64,000 nucleotides of DNA from Caballeronia fortuita (lineage in GTDB: Bacteria > Pseudomonadota > Gammaproteobacteria > Burkholderiales > Burkholderiaceae). Both the position numbers and the translations under genes were made by a program. The notes beneath the pieces were generated by a model. The model was not told where the DNA came from. It saw only the letters and a list, made by a program, of their open reading frames with translations, and did not search any database. The DNA lies in contig NZ_FCNX02000013.1 in NCBI RefSeq assembly GCF_001544835.2, positions 124,001 through 188,000 of the forward strand. Reading direction: 5' to 3'. This document shows, piece by piece, positions 41,948 through 50,221 of this stretch (position 1 is its first letter; the number at the start of each line of letters is the position of its first letter).

Positions 41948-43273
41948 ATGAACCGCGAACCTTCCCTGCGTCATCCGCTGCTCGAACGCCTCGCCGAAGC
42001 GCGCCGCGTCACCGACGAGTTATTCGACGTCGTGAGGCCCGAGCATCTTTACGACAGGCCGATCGCCGAGCGGCACCGCGTCGTTTTCTACATCGGGCAT
42101 CTCGAAGCCTTCGACCGCAATCTGTTCGATGCGCGGCTCTTCGATCTGCCGAGCCCGAATCCCGCCTACGACCAGCTTTTCGCCTTCGGCATCGATCCGG
42201 TGGATGGCGGATTGCCGACCGATCAGCCGTCCGACTGGCCCACGCTCGATCAGGTGCGCGCCTATCGCGATCAGGTGCGGGCCGAGATCGACGCGCATTT
42301 CGATCCCATCAAGATTGCCGCCGCGCCGCTTTCGTCGGACGAACCGGCGGCGAAGCTGCTCGAAGTGGCGATCGAGCATCGGCTGATGCATGCAGAAACG
42401 CTCGCGTACATGCTGCATCAATTGCCGGTCGATAGAAAAATTGCGCCACCCGATGCGCGTTCCGAGCGCGCGTCCGACCGAGCACTCGCGCGCGATACGG
42501 TCAGCGTGCCCGCCGGCAGCGTCACGCTCGGCCTCTCGCGCGAAAGCGGACTGTTCGGCTGGGACAACGAATTCGGCGAAGAGCGCATCGACGTGCCCGC
42601 GTTCGAGATCGATCGCCATATGGTGACGAACGGCGACTATCTGCGTTTCATCGATGCCGGCGGTTACTGGAACCGCGACTACTGGGACGACGCCGACTGG
42701 GCGTGGAAGGAAGAGCAGCGCATCGCGCATCCGGCGTTCTGGATTCCCGCCGATGCCGATGCCGATGCCGACGCCGATGCCACCGACGCGCGCAGCGCAT
42801 GGACCCTGCGCACGATGTTCGATGAGATTCCGCTGCCGCCCGACTGGCCCGTCTATGTGAGCCACGCCGAAGCGAAGGCGTATGCGCGCTGGGCGGGCAA
42901 GTCATTGCCGACCGAGGCGCAATGGCAGCGCGCGGCGGCGGGTGCGCCGCACGTCGCGGAAGGCAATTTCGACTTCCGCCGATGGGATCCGTCGCCGGTG
43001 CAGGCGCATCCGGACAACCGAAGCGAGTTCGGCGTCGAAGGGCAGTTCGGTAACGGCTGGGAATGGACGTCGACGGAGTTCGGGCCGCTGAACGGCTTCG
43101 AGCCGTTTCCGTTCTATCTCGGCTACTCAGCGAATTTCTTCGACGGCAAGCACTTCGTCATCAAGGGCGGCTCGCCGCGCACCGCCGCATGCATGTTGCG
43201 GCCGAGCTTCCGCAACTGGTTCCAGGCACATTATCAGTATGTGTACGCAGGCTTTCGCTGCGTAAGCGCATAG
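41948..43273 (+). CDS. EgtB/SenA-like iron-dependent C-S (or C-Se) bond-forming enzyme
   Basis: A 441-aa enzyme with a DinB-like N-terminal domain and a C-terminal FGE-sulfatase (formylglycine-generating-enzyme-like) domain, the architecture of EgtB, OvoA and SenA. Seen: the iron triad His51 (FYIGHLEAFD), His144 and His148 (EHRLMHAETL), then VPAGSVTLGLSRESGLFGWD, FEIDRHMVTNGDYLRFIDAG, LPTEAQWQRAAAG, GNGWEWTSTEFGPL and AGFRCVSA. It probably couples a sulfur or selenium donor to a histidine-betaine-like substrate. No egtD, senB or senC lies beside it, so its substrate is open. I chose ATG at 41948. It contains an (Ala-Asp) repeat near residue 272. Confidence 0.87.
   Translation: MNREPSLRHPLLERLAEARRVTDELFDVVRPEHLYDRPIAERHRVVFYIGHLEAFDRNLFDARLFDLPSPNPAYDQLFAFGIDPVDGGLPTDQPSDWPTLDQVRAYRDQVRAEIDAHFDPIKIAAAPLSSDEPAAKLLEVAIEHRLMHAETLAYMLHQLPVDRKIAPPDARSERASDRALARDTVSVPAGSVTLGLSRESGLFGWDNEFGEERIDVPAFEIDRHMVTNGDYLRFIDAGGYWNRDYWDDADWAWKEEQRIAHPAFWIPADADADADADATDARSAWTLRTMFDEIPLPPDWPVYVSHAEAKAYARWAGKSLPTEAQWQRAAAGAPHVAEGNFDFRRWDPSPVQAHPDNRSEFGVEGQFGNGWEWTSTEFGPLNGFEPFPFYLGYSANFFDGKHFVIKGGSPRTAACMLRPSFRNWFQAHYQYVYAGFRCVSA
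42749..42781 (+). repeat. In-frame GCC-GAT hexamer repeat (Ala-Asp)n
   Basis: About five GCCGAT/GCCGAC units encode ADADADADAD inside the EgtB-like protein, between its conserved blocks. The unit is six bases, so expansion or contraction preserves the frame. Confidence 0.75.
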
Positions 43274-43297
43274 GCGCATAGGCGCGTTCCAGAAACA

Positions 43298-43335
43298 AAC
43301 GCCGCGCGTTCGCAGTGAACGCGCGGCGTTTTTTT
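43298..43335 (+). terminator. Strong rho-independent terminator after the EgtB-like gene
   Basis: A perfect 14-bp stem, AACGCCGCGCGTTC (43298-43311) with GAACGCGCGGCGTT (43317-43330), loop GCAGT, followed by a run of T to 43335. It begins 24 bases after the stop codon. Confidence 0.92.
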
Positions 43336-43425
43336 GTGCCCTTCACTGCCGAAGCGACGGCCGATATCGGTCCTGCCCGCCGCCGATCCGCATCGATCCG
43401 CGGATCGCAACGAGCCTAGACGTTT

Positions 43426-44643
43426 TCAAGACGACATCGACCGCGCCGCGCGTGCGCTCGCCACAGCGGCCGAATGCCGACGCGCGGAACGCTTTCTGAA
43501 CCAGATGATGAGTCCCGTCGCGCTCAACACCGCAACGGCGACGCCGACGGCGCTCACCAGAATGCGGCCGGAGAGGCCCACGATGCGCCCGGAATGCAGC
43601 GGAAACTGCGCTTGCATGAAGATGTCGCCGGCGGATCCGCGGCCCGGAATCGTCGATCCGGCAAGCGCGCCCGTCTGCGCGTTGTAGTAGAGCCAGGCGT
43701 TGCCGAGGCCCATGTCGCCGTGATCGCGGCCCGGCGCGAAGAAGCCGACGCCATACGCCTTGAACATCGGCGCGTAATAGAGCGCGCCCATCGGCTCGGT
43801 GAGGTTTTCGCGCTTCGCGTCGCGCGCGGCTATCTCCAGGATCTGTTCGCGCGTGGCGAGCGGCTTGCCGGGCGGCCCGGCGCGCACGAGCTCGGGATTG
43901 TCGAGAAACGATGGCGAGAGCTTCGAGAACATCGACACGACCGGGCGCATCACGGGCTCGGAGAGATTCATCGAAATCGATGTCAGCGCCATCACGAGCA
44001 GGATGCCCCAGATCCACACGCCGCCGGAGCGATGCAGGTCGAACGTCAGCGCATAGCCGCCGCGCTTCACGCGAAACGCGAACGACTTGCGCCACGCCTT
44101 CACGCTCGGGAACGACAGGATCAGCGCGACGCCGCTGTCGAAGAACCAAAGAATTCCGACAATGCCGATGAGCCACGTACCGATATCGAAGCCGCCGACG
44201 ATCGGCAGATGCAGCGTGTAGTGCAGCTTGTAGAGAAACGGCATCAGGTCGATGCGCGCCAGCGACACCGCGCCCCACATGCGCTGCGCCTGCACCTGAC
44301 CGGTCGCGGGATCGACGGCGATCTGGTTGTACGGAACGTCGAACGGCGCGTTCGTCGCCGGATTCGTGCGCGGCATCACCATCATCTGCGCGGTATGGCC
44401 GGGCTCGAAGCCGAGCGGCATGTACGTCACTTCGACGCGCGGATCGGCGGCCTCGACGCGCCGCGCAAGTTCGAGCGGCGGCAGCGCGGGCGCGTCGGTG
44501 CGGGCATCGAAAAACGCGGGATTCAAAAGCGCGTCGATTTCGTGATCCCACGCGATGATCGCGCCCGTGAGACCCGAGACGAACAGAAAAAGCGCGGTCG
44601 CGACGCCGAGCCAGCGATGCAGGCGAACCAGAACCGGCCTCAT
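43426..44643 (-). CDS. PepSY-domain inner-membrane protein (iron-regulated type)
   Basis: A 405-aa membrane protein of the PepSY-associated TM family, often paired with TonB-dependent siderophore receptors and thought to reduce or unload iron. Seen: VLVRLHRWLGVATALFLFVS (first helix with His), a large periplasmic PepSY region (ARRVEAADPRVEVTYMPLGF, YNQIAVDPATGQVQAQRMWG), LLYKLHYTLHLPIVGGFD-like His-rich segments, FDLHRSGGVWIWGILLVMAL and a C-terminal helix. No receptor gene is adjacent. A Fur-like palindrome lies about 65 bases upstream. Confidence 0.85.
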   Translation of the reverse strand: MRPVLVRLHRWLGVATALFLFVSGLTGAIIAWDHEIDALLNPAFFDARTDAPALPPLELARRVEAADPRVEVTYMPLGFEPGHTAQMMVMPRTNPATNAPFDVPYNQIAVDPATGQVQAQRMWGAVSLARIDLMPFLYKLHYTLHLPIVGGFDIGTWLIGIVGILWFFDSGVALILSFPSVKAWRKSFAFRVKRGGYALTFDLHRSGGVWIWGILLVMALTSISMNLSEPVMRPVVSMFSKLSPSFLDNPELVRAGPPGKPLATREQILEIAARDAKRENLTEPMGALYYAPMFKAYGVGFFAPGRDHGDMGLGNAWLYYNAQTGALAGSTIPGRGSAGDIFMQAQFPLHSGRIVGLSGRILVSAVGVAVAVLSATGLIIWFRKRSARRHSAAVASARAARSMSS

Positions 44644-44708
44644 GCCCGCGAATCCTCGGAGCGAAAGTCGTACGCGGCGGCAATCATCTTTTCAATTAGA
44701 TGTAAATA

Positions 44709-44726
44709 AGAATTGTTCGCAATTCT
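44709..44726. promoter_or_regulatory. Fur-like palindrome upstream of the PepSY gene
   Basis: AGAATTG-TTCG-CAATTCT, perfect 7-bp arms, in an A/T-rich patch about 65 bases before the PepSY start. It resembles Fur sites of betaproteobacteria of the type gAGAAT-N-TTCTCAtt, but is not a full consensus match. Confidence 0.45.
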
Positions 44727-44933
44727 AGCCGCGACGCGGTCTGCGCACAAGCATCTCGTAAGCTGCTTACCGCCCGACATCTCCTGAAACAACTCCTGCG
44801 AAACGCCCGCCCCTTACGCCGCAAGGCATTGCGCGCCGCCCGTGACATTCCGTGAAATAGTTTGCGCGTGGTTTTTAACAGGGCCGGTCGCCACAATGGG
44901 TTCATTCGCAACCACCCACCAAGGCGAACCATC

Positions 44934-45857
44934 ATGGAACTGGAACTGCTCGGAAAGATTTCGATGTATGTGATGGGCGTGGTCCTCGCTGCATCGTTGA
45001 TCGAGGCCGTCGTCCTGCACTTCAAGCACAAAGGCACCGACCGCGCCTTCGACTGGCACGAGACCTGGATCTCGCTCGTCGATCTCGTCGGCCGCAAGCT
45101 GCTCGCGTTCGTGCCGATCTCCATCGCGACGCCGGTTTTCAACTTCGCGTGGGAGCATCGCATCCACACGGTCACGACGAACACGGCGCTCACGCTGTTC
45201 CTGCTCTTCATCGGACAGGAGTTCTGCTACTACTGGTATCACCGCGCGTCGCACACGATCCGCTTCTTCTGGGCGAATCACGCGGTGCATCACTCGCCGA
45301 ACCAGTTGACGCTGTCGTCCGCGTATCGTCTCGGCTGGCTCACCAAGATTGCCGGATCGTCCATCTTCTTCACTCCGCTCGTGTGGTTCGGCGTGAAGCC
45401 CGATGTGGTGCTCGCGGTCGTGTCGATCAACCTGCTCTATCAGTTCTGGCTGCACGCGACATGGATTCCGAAGCTCGGCTGGCTCGAATACGTATTCAAC
45501 ACGCCGTCGTCGCACCGTGTGCATCACGCATCGAACGCGACGTATCTGGATGCGAACTTCGGCGGCGTGCTCATCATCTTCGACCGCCTGTTCGGAACGT
45601 ACGTCGAAGAGCGCGCCGAAGAACCGTGTGTCTACGGCCTGACGACGCCGGTAACCTCGCATAACCCGATCGTCGTCGAAATGCAGCACTGGGTCAGTCT
45701 CGCGAAGGACATGTTCTACGCGAAGAGCGTGTCGGATGCGGTCGGCTTCCTGCTGCGTCCTCCGGGCTGGCTGCCGAACGGCGAAGGCCACACGACCGAA
45801 GAACTGCAGAAGCGCGCCAAGTCTATGGAACAACAACCGGCCCACGCCGGCCAATAA
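44934..45857 (+). CDS. Sterol desaturase/fatty acid hydroxylase-family membrane enzyme
   Basis: A 307-aa di-iron membrane enzyme that hydroxylates or desaturates a lipid. Seen: several hydrophobic segments and the three histidine boxes HRASH (103-107), HAVHH (116-120, followed by SPNQLTLSSAYRLGW) and HRVHHASN (about 199-206), plus further conserved His. The substrate is unknown; bacterial members act on carotenoids, ceramide-like or ornithine lipids. I chose ATG at 44934, where the first membrane segment begins, over the in-frame start at 44862. It is followed by a strong terminator. Confidence 0.9.
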   Translation: MELELLGKISMYVMGVVLAASLIEAVVLHFKHKGTDRAFDWHETWISLVDLVGRKLLAFVPISIATPVFNFAWEHRIHTVTTNTALTLFLLFIGQEFCYYWYHRASHTIRFFWANHAVHHSPNQLTLSSAYRLGWLTKIAGSSIFFTPLVWFGVKPDVVLAVVSINLLYQFWLHATWIPKLGWLEYVFNTPSSHRVHHASNATYLDANFGGVLIIFDRLFGTYVEERAEEPCVYGLTTPVTSHNPIVVEMQHWVSLAKDMFYAKSVSDAVGFLLRPPGWLPNGEGHTTEELQKRAKSMEQQPAHAGQ

Positions 45858-45882
45858 AGAAGCATCGGCGGGTTCTTCGATT

Positions 45883-45918
45883 CCCGATGTCCGGTTCGTC
45901 CGGCATCGGGATTTTTTT
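45883..45918 (+). terminator. Rho-independent terminator after the desaturase gene
   Basis: CCCGATG (45883-45889) pairs with CATCGGG (45904-45910), with an inner CCGG/CCGG helix, followed by seven T from 45912 to 45918. It lies between convergent genes and ends one base into the next gene's stop region. Confidence 0.9.
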
Positions 45919-47479
45919 ATTGGGCGCGCCGGATCGTCGCCGCCGCGACGCCCGCCGCCGCGAAAGCGCACGCAGCAGAGAGCGCGGCGACCGCGCGCAA
46001 CGCATCGGCGATGGCATCGGCCTGCGCGCGGGCGAGCGGCGTCGATGGCGCGTCGTGCTTCGGCTCGGCGTCGAGCGCGCGCACGCTCTCGCGCGGCAAG
46101 TGCAATCGATCGAGCCGCGCCGACAAAGCCGCGTCGTGCGACCACACGAACACGATGCCGAGCACGGCGATCGCGAGCAGGCTCGCCACGCGCGCCACCG
46201 CGTTGTTGATGCCCGACGCGATGCCCGCGCGCTCGCTGCCGACCGACGCCATCACGGTCGTCGTCAGCGGCGCGACGGTGATCGTCATGCCGAGGCCGAG
46301 CACGAGGAGCGCAGGGAAAAAACCCGCCCAATAGCTGCCCGCGACGAACGGCAGCGCGAGCATCGCGAAACCGAGTCCCGCGACGCCCGGCCCGGCGATC
46401 AGCAGCGCCCGCGCGCCGAAACGGGCCGTCAGATTGCCCGTGAAGCGCGACAGCAGGCCGATGATGAGCGGCATCGGCAAAACCGCGCCGCCCGCTTCCG
46501 TCGCGCTGAAGCCATACGCGCGGATCAGCGTGTACGGCAGGAAAAACAGCACGCCGCCGAGCCCGAAATAAAGCAGCAGCGTGACGAGATTGGCGCCGCT
46601 GAAATCGCGCGAGCGGAAGACGTCGAGCGGAATCATCGGATCGCGCGATCTCGCTTCGATCGCGATGAACGCGGCGAGCAGCACGATGCCCGCGCCGATC
46701 ATCGCGAGCACGAGCGCATCGCCGAAGCCGCGCGACGGCGCCTCGGTGAGTCCGTAGGTCAGCGCGGCAAGACCGGCCGCCGTGCACGCGGCGCCGGGCC
46801 AGTCGAGCGATTCCGGGGCGTCGGCGCCGTGGCTGTCGGGCACCGATGCCATCGCGAGCGCGATCGTCGCGATGGCGAGCGGCACGTTGAGGAAGAAGAT
46901 CGCGCGCCACGAGAATGCATCGACGAGCCAGCCGCCCGCAGCCGGCCCGAGCGACGACGTGATCGCCCCGACGCCCGCCCACGTCCCGATTGCGCGGCCG
47001 CGCGCTTCGCCCTCGAACACCGCGCCGATGATCGCGAGACTGCCCGGCACGAGCAGCGCCGCGCCGACGCCCTGCCACGCGCGCGCCGCGATGAGCCAGC
47101 GCGAGTCCGGCGCGAAGCCGCACGCCGCCGATGCCACCGTGAAGATCGCGACGCCCGCGACGAACACCTTGCGCCGGCCGAGCTTGTCGCCCATTGCACC
47201 GCCGACGAGCACGAGCGCGCCGAGAAAGAGCAGATACGCGTTGACGACCCATTGCATCGCCGCAATGCCCGCGCCGAGTTCACTTTGAATCGACGGCAAT
47301 GCGACGTTTACGACCGAGCCGTCGATGAACGCCATGCTCGATCCGAGGATCGTCGCGGACAACGCAAGCCGCTTGCGGCGGCACGGCGAGCCGTCCGCGA
47401 CGGGTTGCGCGCGAATCAGGAGTTCGTCGCAGGGACTCGCCTGTGCGGCGACGGCGTGCGCGCGTGGCTGGCTATTCAA
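45917..47479 (-). CDS. MFS exporter of the DHA2 family (14-helix)
   Basis: A 520-aa proton-driven exporter. Seen: ATILGSSMAFIDGSVVNVAL (motif D1), motif A GGAMGDKLGRRKVFVAG, GVGAALLVPGSLAIIGAVFE, motif C region AITSSLGPAAGGWLVDAFSW and a total of about 14 hydrophobic segments. It starts with TTG at 47479, supported by a strong AAGGAG site five bases upstream; no ATG lies in the right place. The first 35 residues are hydrophilic. It is divergent from a hypothetical gene, and a perfect palindrome lies between them. The substrate is unknown. Confidence 0.86.
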   Translation of the reverse strand: MNSQPRAHAVAAQASPCDELLIRAQPVADGSPCRRKRLALSATILGSSMAFIDGSVVNVALPSIQSELGAGIAAMQWVVNAYLLFLGALVLVGGAMGDKLGRRKVFVAGVAIFTVASAACGFAPDSRWLIAARAWQGVGAALLVPGSLAIIGAVFEGEARGRAIGTWAGVGAITSSLGPAAGGWLVDAFSWRAIFFLNVPLAIATIALAMASVPDSHGADAPESLDWPGAACTAAGLAALTYGLTEAPSRGFGDALVLAMIGAGIVLLAAFIAIEARSRDPMIPLDVFRSRDFSGANLVTLLLYFGLGGVLFFLPYTLIRAYGFSATEAGGAVLPMPLIIGLLSRFTGNLTARFGARALLIAGPGVAGLGFAMLALPFVAGSYWAGFFPALLVLGLGMTITVAPLTTTVMASVGSERAGIASGINNAVARVASLLAIAVLGIVFVWSHDAALSARLDRLHLPRESVRALDAEPKHDAPSTPLARAQADAIADALRAVAALSAACAFAAAGVAAATIRRAQ

Positions 47480-47553
47480 TGGCGCTCCTTCTCATCGACG
47501 TATCTCGAGAACAGAAGGCTAACCGGTTCCGTCTGCCCGCGCCCGCAACGTGA

Positions 47554-47568
47554 TTGGCCGACGGCCAA
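47554..47568. promoter_or_regulatory. Palindromic operator between the MFS gene and the 243-aa gene
   Basis: TTGGCCG-A-CGGCCAA, perfect 7-bp arms around one base, in the divergent region. It is a possible site for the regulator of the exporter; an AACCGGTT palindrome lies nearby at 47519-47526. Confidence 0.45.
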
Positions 47569-47632
47569 CCGTTACGCACGCGAAAGCCGGGAGAGTTAAG
47601 CTAGTCGCTTCCGCTCGTATCGAGATGACGCC

Positions 47633-48364
47633 ATGAGTCGACCAGACCGGGTTGCGCCAAGCCGATGGCTCGCCGACGCGCGCGAGGAAATCGCCGCGGC
47701 GCTGCGCACGTCCGACGAAGCCTGGCTTCACGACATGAGCATGCGCTGGGGCTGCCGTCTCGCGATGCTCGTCGCGGATTTCGGCGTGCGCGTCATGCTG
47801 CACGAACAGGGTATCGTCATGAAGTTAGAGACGCCGCCGGATCATAACGGTACGATCATTGACGGCGACGACGGCAGGCCCGACTCACTCGCGCGCGCGG
47901 CTTCGATCAAGCAGTCGAAATTCGAAGAGCACGCGATCGCCGTGCTCGAAGCGAGCGCCCTCGTACAGGGCGCGTCGCGATGCGATCCGTGCCGCGGCAC
48001 CATCGTCGCGTGGCGTCAGATGCTGATCGCCGCGAACGAATGGCCGCGACAAGAAGCGGACGCTTACGTGAGTCACGCATGCAGGCCGATACTGAAGCAG
48101 TTCATGGAAGTCGCCGCGTGCGCGACGGGCGGCAATCAGTTCGAGCTTGCACGCGATGGCGATTACGAAGACACCTGGCGCGAGTTCGAGAACTTCTGTG
48201 CCAACGAAGATGCCGGGCCTGTCACCGAATGGGGACGGAAGTATCGGCACGATGTCCACGAAACGCACGAGACGCACGAGACGCACGCCCACATCGGGCC
48301 GCGTTCCGCCTTAGAACCGATGCCGCAATCCGACCGTCGCCTCGACCTGATTGCTCGTGGATGA
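47633..48364 (+). CDS. Hypothetical protein with C-terminal His-Glu-Thr repeat
   Basis: A 243-aa protein I do not recognise. It looks soluble and mixed in composition (RWLADAREEIAAALRTSDEA, ASRCDPCRGTIVAWRQMLIA with a Cys-x2-Cys pair, then ACRPILKQFMEVAACATGGN and GDYEDTWREFENFCANEDAG) with a C-terminal HETHETHETH tract. The last 54 bases overlap the convergent porin gene. It could use a metal through its Cys/His residues, but no known site is evident. ATG at 47633 is the only good start. Confidence 0.6.
   Translation: MSRPDRVAPSRWLADAREEIAAALRTSDEAWLHDMSMRWGCRLAMLVADFGVRVMLHEQGIVMKLETPPDHNGTIIDGDDGRPDSLARAASIKQSKFEEHAIAVLEASALVQGASRCDPCRGTIVAWRQMLIAANEWPRQEADAYVSHACRPILKQFMEVAACATGGNQFELARDGDYEDTWREFENFCANEDAGPVTEWGRKYRHDVHETHETHETHAHIGPRSALEPMPQSDRRLDLIARG
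48257..48283 (+). repeat. Nine-base tandem repeat encoding His-Glu-Thr
   Basis: Three units of CACGA(A/G)ACG in frame encode HETHETHET near the end of the hypothetical protein. Length change would keep the frame. Confidence 0.7.
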
Positions 48365-49489
48365 CGGCGCGGTGAGCCCGTTGATCCACGCCACGCCCAA
48401 CGGCGAATTGCTGCTCGCGCTCACGCCTTGCCACACGCCTTGAACATAGACATCCGTGCGCCGCGAGAGACTATAGCCCGCCATCGCGCTGACCTGATTC
48501 CAGTGCGGATTGCCCGAACCCGCGAGACCGCTCGCGCGCGAGTACGTGTACGCGGCGGATAGTTCGACGGCAGGCGTCAGTGCATAACGCACGTTGCCTT
48601 CGAAGTTTTGCACATGCGTGCTCGCGCCCGTCTGGAACAACTCCGTCAGATTGGTTTGCGTGTAGACGAGGCCCGCCACCGCAGGGCCGAACGCGTAGTT
48701 CACGCCCGCGCCCCAGGTTTGCTGACGGCTGGCCAGCGCGCCCAGCGGGACCGCGTTCGTCGTGAGCACGCCTTGCAGCGAGGAACCGGTCGTATCGGTG
48801 ACGGCGCCGTTCGCGTTGAGTTGTCCGGGCGTCGCTGCGTCGCTGTTGAGTTGCAGGAAGCCCGCACCGAAACTGAGCGGACCCCACATGTACGACATGC
48901 CGAGACTATATGCGCGATTGTTCGAAAATCCGCCAGCCTGATTCGAGAAGCCGTAAAGCGCGCCGAGTTTGAATCCGGCGAAATCCGGACTTTGATACTT
49001 CACGGCGTTATTGATCTGGAACGAATCGTTGAGGTTATCGATATCGAATGGATGCGCGAAATGCGTTCCGCCGTATTCGGTCCCTGTAAGCGAAAGCGGC
49101 GCGACGAAATCGACCATGTCGTCGGTCTGACGGCCGAACGTGATCACGCCGTAATCGCGACTCGACAAGCCGACATAAGCCTCGCGATTGAAGATGCGGT
49201 TATTGACGGTGTACTGACCGTTGTTCAGATTGAAGCCGCTCTCGAGATTGAAGATGGCCTTGAGTCCCGCGCCGAGATCTTCCGCGCCGCGCAAGCCCCA
49301 TCGGCTATATTGAACCGGGCCGCTTTTGAGCTCCCAGTTGCTGTGCCCGCCGCCTGTCGAACTGATCTGATTATTCGAATAGGTAATGCCCGCGTCGATC
49401 AGGCCGTAAAGCGTCACGCTGCTCTGCGCGTGAGCCGCGCCTGCGAACGCGATCATCGTGGCCGCACCGGTTGTCAGCAACTTGTTCAT
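48311..49489 (-). CDS. Gram-negative trimeric porin (OmpC-type, betaproteobacterial)
   Basis: A 392-aa outer-membrane porin. Seen: a signal peptide (MNKLLTTGAATMIAFAGAAH, ending AQ), SSVTLYGLIDAGITYSNNQI, SRWGLRGAEDLGAGLKAIFN, NREAYVGLSSRDYGVITFGR, then alternating beta strands and the C-terminal GLRHRF whose terminal Phe directs assembly. Length fits a 16-strand barrel. GGAG precedes the ATG at 49489; an ATG five codons upstream is less likely. The 3' end overlaps the convergent 243-aa gene by 54 bases. Confidence 0.93.
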   Translation of the reverse strand: MNKLLTTGAATMIAFAGAAHAQSSVTLYGLIDAGITYSNNQISSTGGGHSNWELKSGPVQYSRWGLRGAEDLGAGLKAIFNLESGFNLNNGQYTVNNRIFNREAYVGLSSRDYGVITFGRQTDDMVDFVAPLSLTGTEYGGTHFAHPFDIDNLNDSFQINNAVKYQSPDFAGFKLGALYGFSNQAGGFSNNRAYSLGMSYMWGPLSFGAGFLQLNSDAATPGQLNANGAVTDTTGSSLQGVLTTNAVPLGALASRQQTWGAGVNYAFGPAVAGLVYTQTNLTELFQTGASTHVQNFEGNVRYALTPAVELSAAYTYSRASGLAGSGNPHWNQVSAMAGYSLSRRTDVYVQGVWQGVSASSNSPLGVAWINGLTAPSSTSNQVEATVGLRHRF

Positions 49490-49607
49490 TTGCTTGGGCT
49501 CCATCGATGTCGAGAGAAGACACGGCGTGCTCCAATCACATTATGCGACTGAATCGACAGACGGCAACCTTAAAAATAATGCGCCGATCACGAATGCCCG
49601 CGCGCGC

Positions 49608-50054
49608 TCAGAAGTCGCGGCGCACGGAGAATGTCATGCCCTTTTCGTGTTCGTGATTCACGCCGAGTTGCGGGTTGGCATGAAAATGCCAGTCGTCATC
49701 GGTGCCGGAGATATCGTCGCGCGGCCGCGGCGGCGCAGGCGCCTCATTCGGCGATGTCGGCAGCGGATAAGCACGCGCAAGCTGATTCAGATCGGGGTGA
49801 ACGTTCCTGTCGTATTTCGACAGCACGACGGCGTCGAGCGCGTCCATTGTGCTCTTGAATGCATAGCGCGGATGAAGCGTCCTGACCGGCTGTTCATGTG
49901 CGGTCGAAACGATAGCCGGAGCAGGAAAGAACAGCACATTCGCCGCGACTCGCTGAATGGACATCACACGAGTTTGCTCACTGGCTGACGCAAAGCTGCC
50001 GGCAAAAAGAACCACGATTCCGGCGAGCCAACATCTTCGGATATGGCGTGTCAT
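49608..50054 (-). CDS. Exported protein of unknown function
   Basis: A 148-aa protein with a signal peptide (RCWLAGIVVLFAGSFASASE) and a mature part without cysteines. It is Pro/His/Asp-rich in its second half (YPLPTSPNEAPAPPRPRDDI, WHFHANPQLGVNHEHEKGMT) and ends FSVRRDF; a terminal Phe is typical of outer-membrane barrels but the chain is too short for one. AGGA lies upstream of the ATG. It is oriented like the porin gene and lies 118 bases upstream of it. Confidence 0.68.
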   Translation of the reverse strand: MTRHIRRCWLAGIVVLFAGSFASASEQTRVMSIQRVAANVLFFPAPAIVSTAHEQPVRTLHPRYAFKSTMDALDAVVLSKYDRNVHPDLNQLARAYPLPTSPNEAPAPPRPRDDISGTDDDWHFHANPQLGVNHEHEKGMTFSVRRDF

Positions 50055-50221
50055 CGAATTCCTGCGGAACGCTATGGTCTGATGAATCTCGGCGTACTTA
50101 AATCATTTTAATTCATTTGACATAGTCTTTTACACGGTGATGCGATAAGGCAACGGCGCTTTTCGAATCGCACCGGCACTTTGTACAGCAAATCGAAACG
50201 CCGCCGACGAACGAAGTCCAA

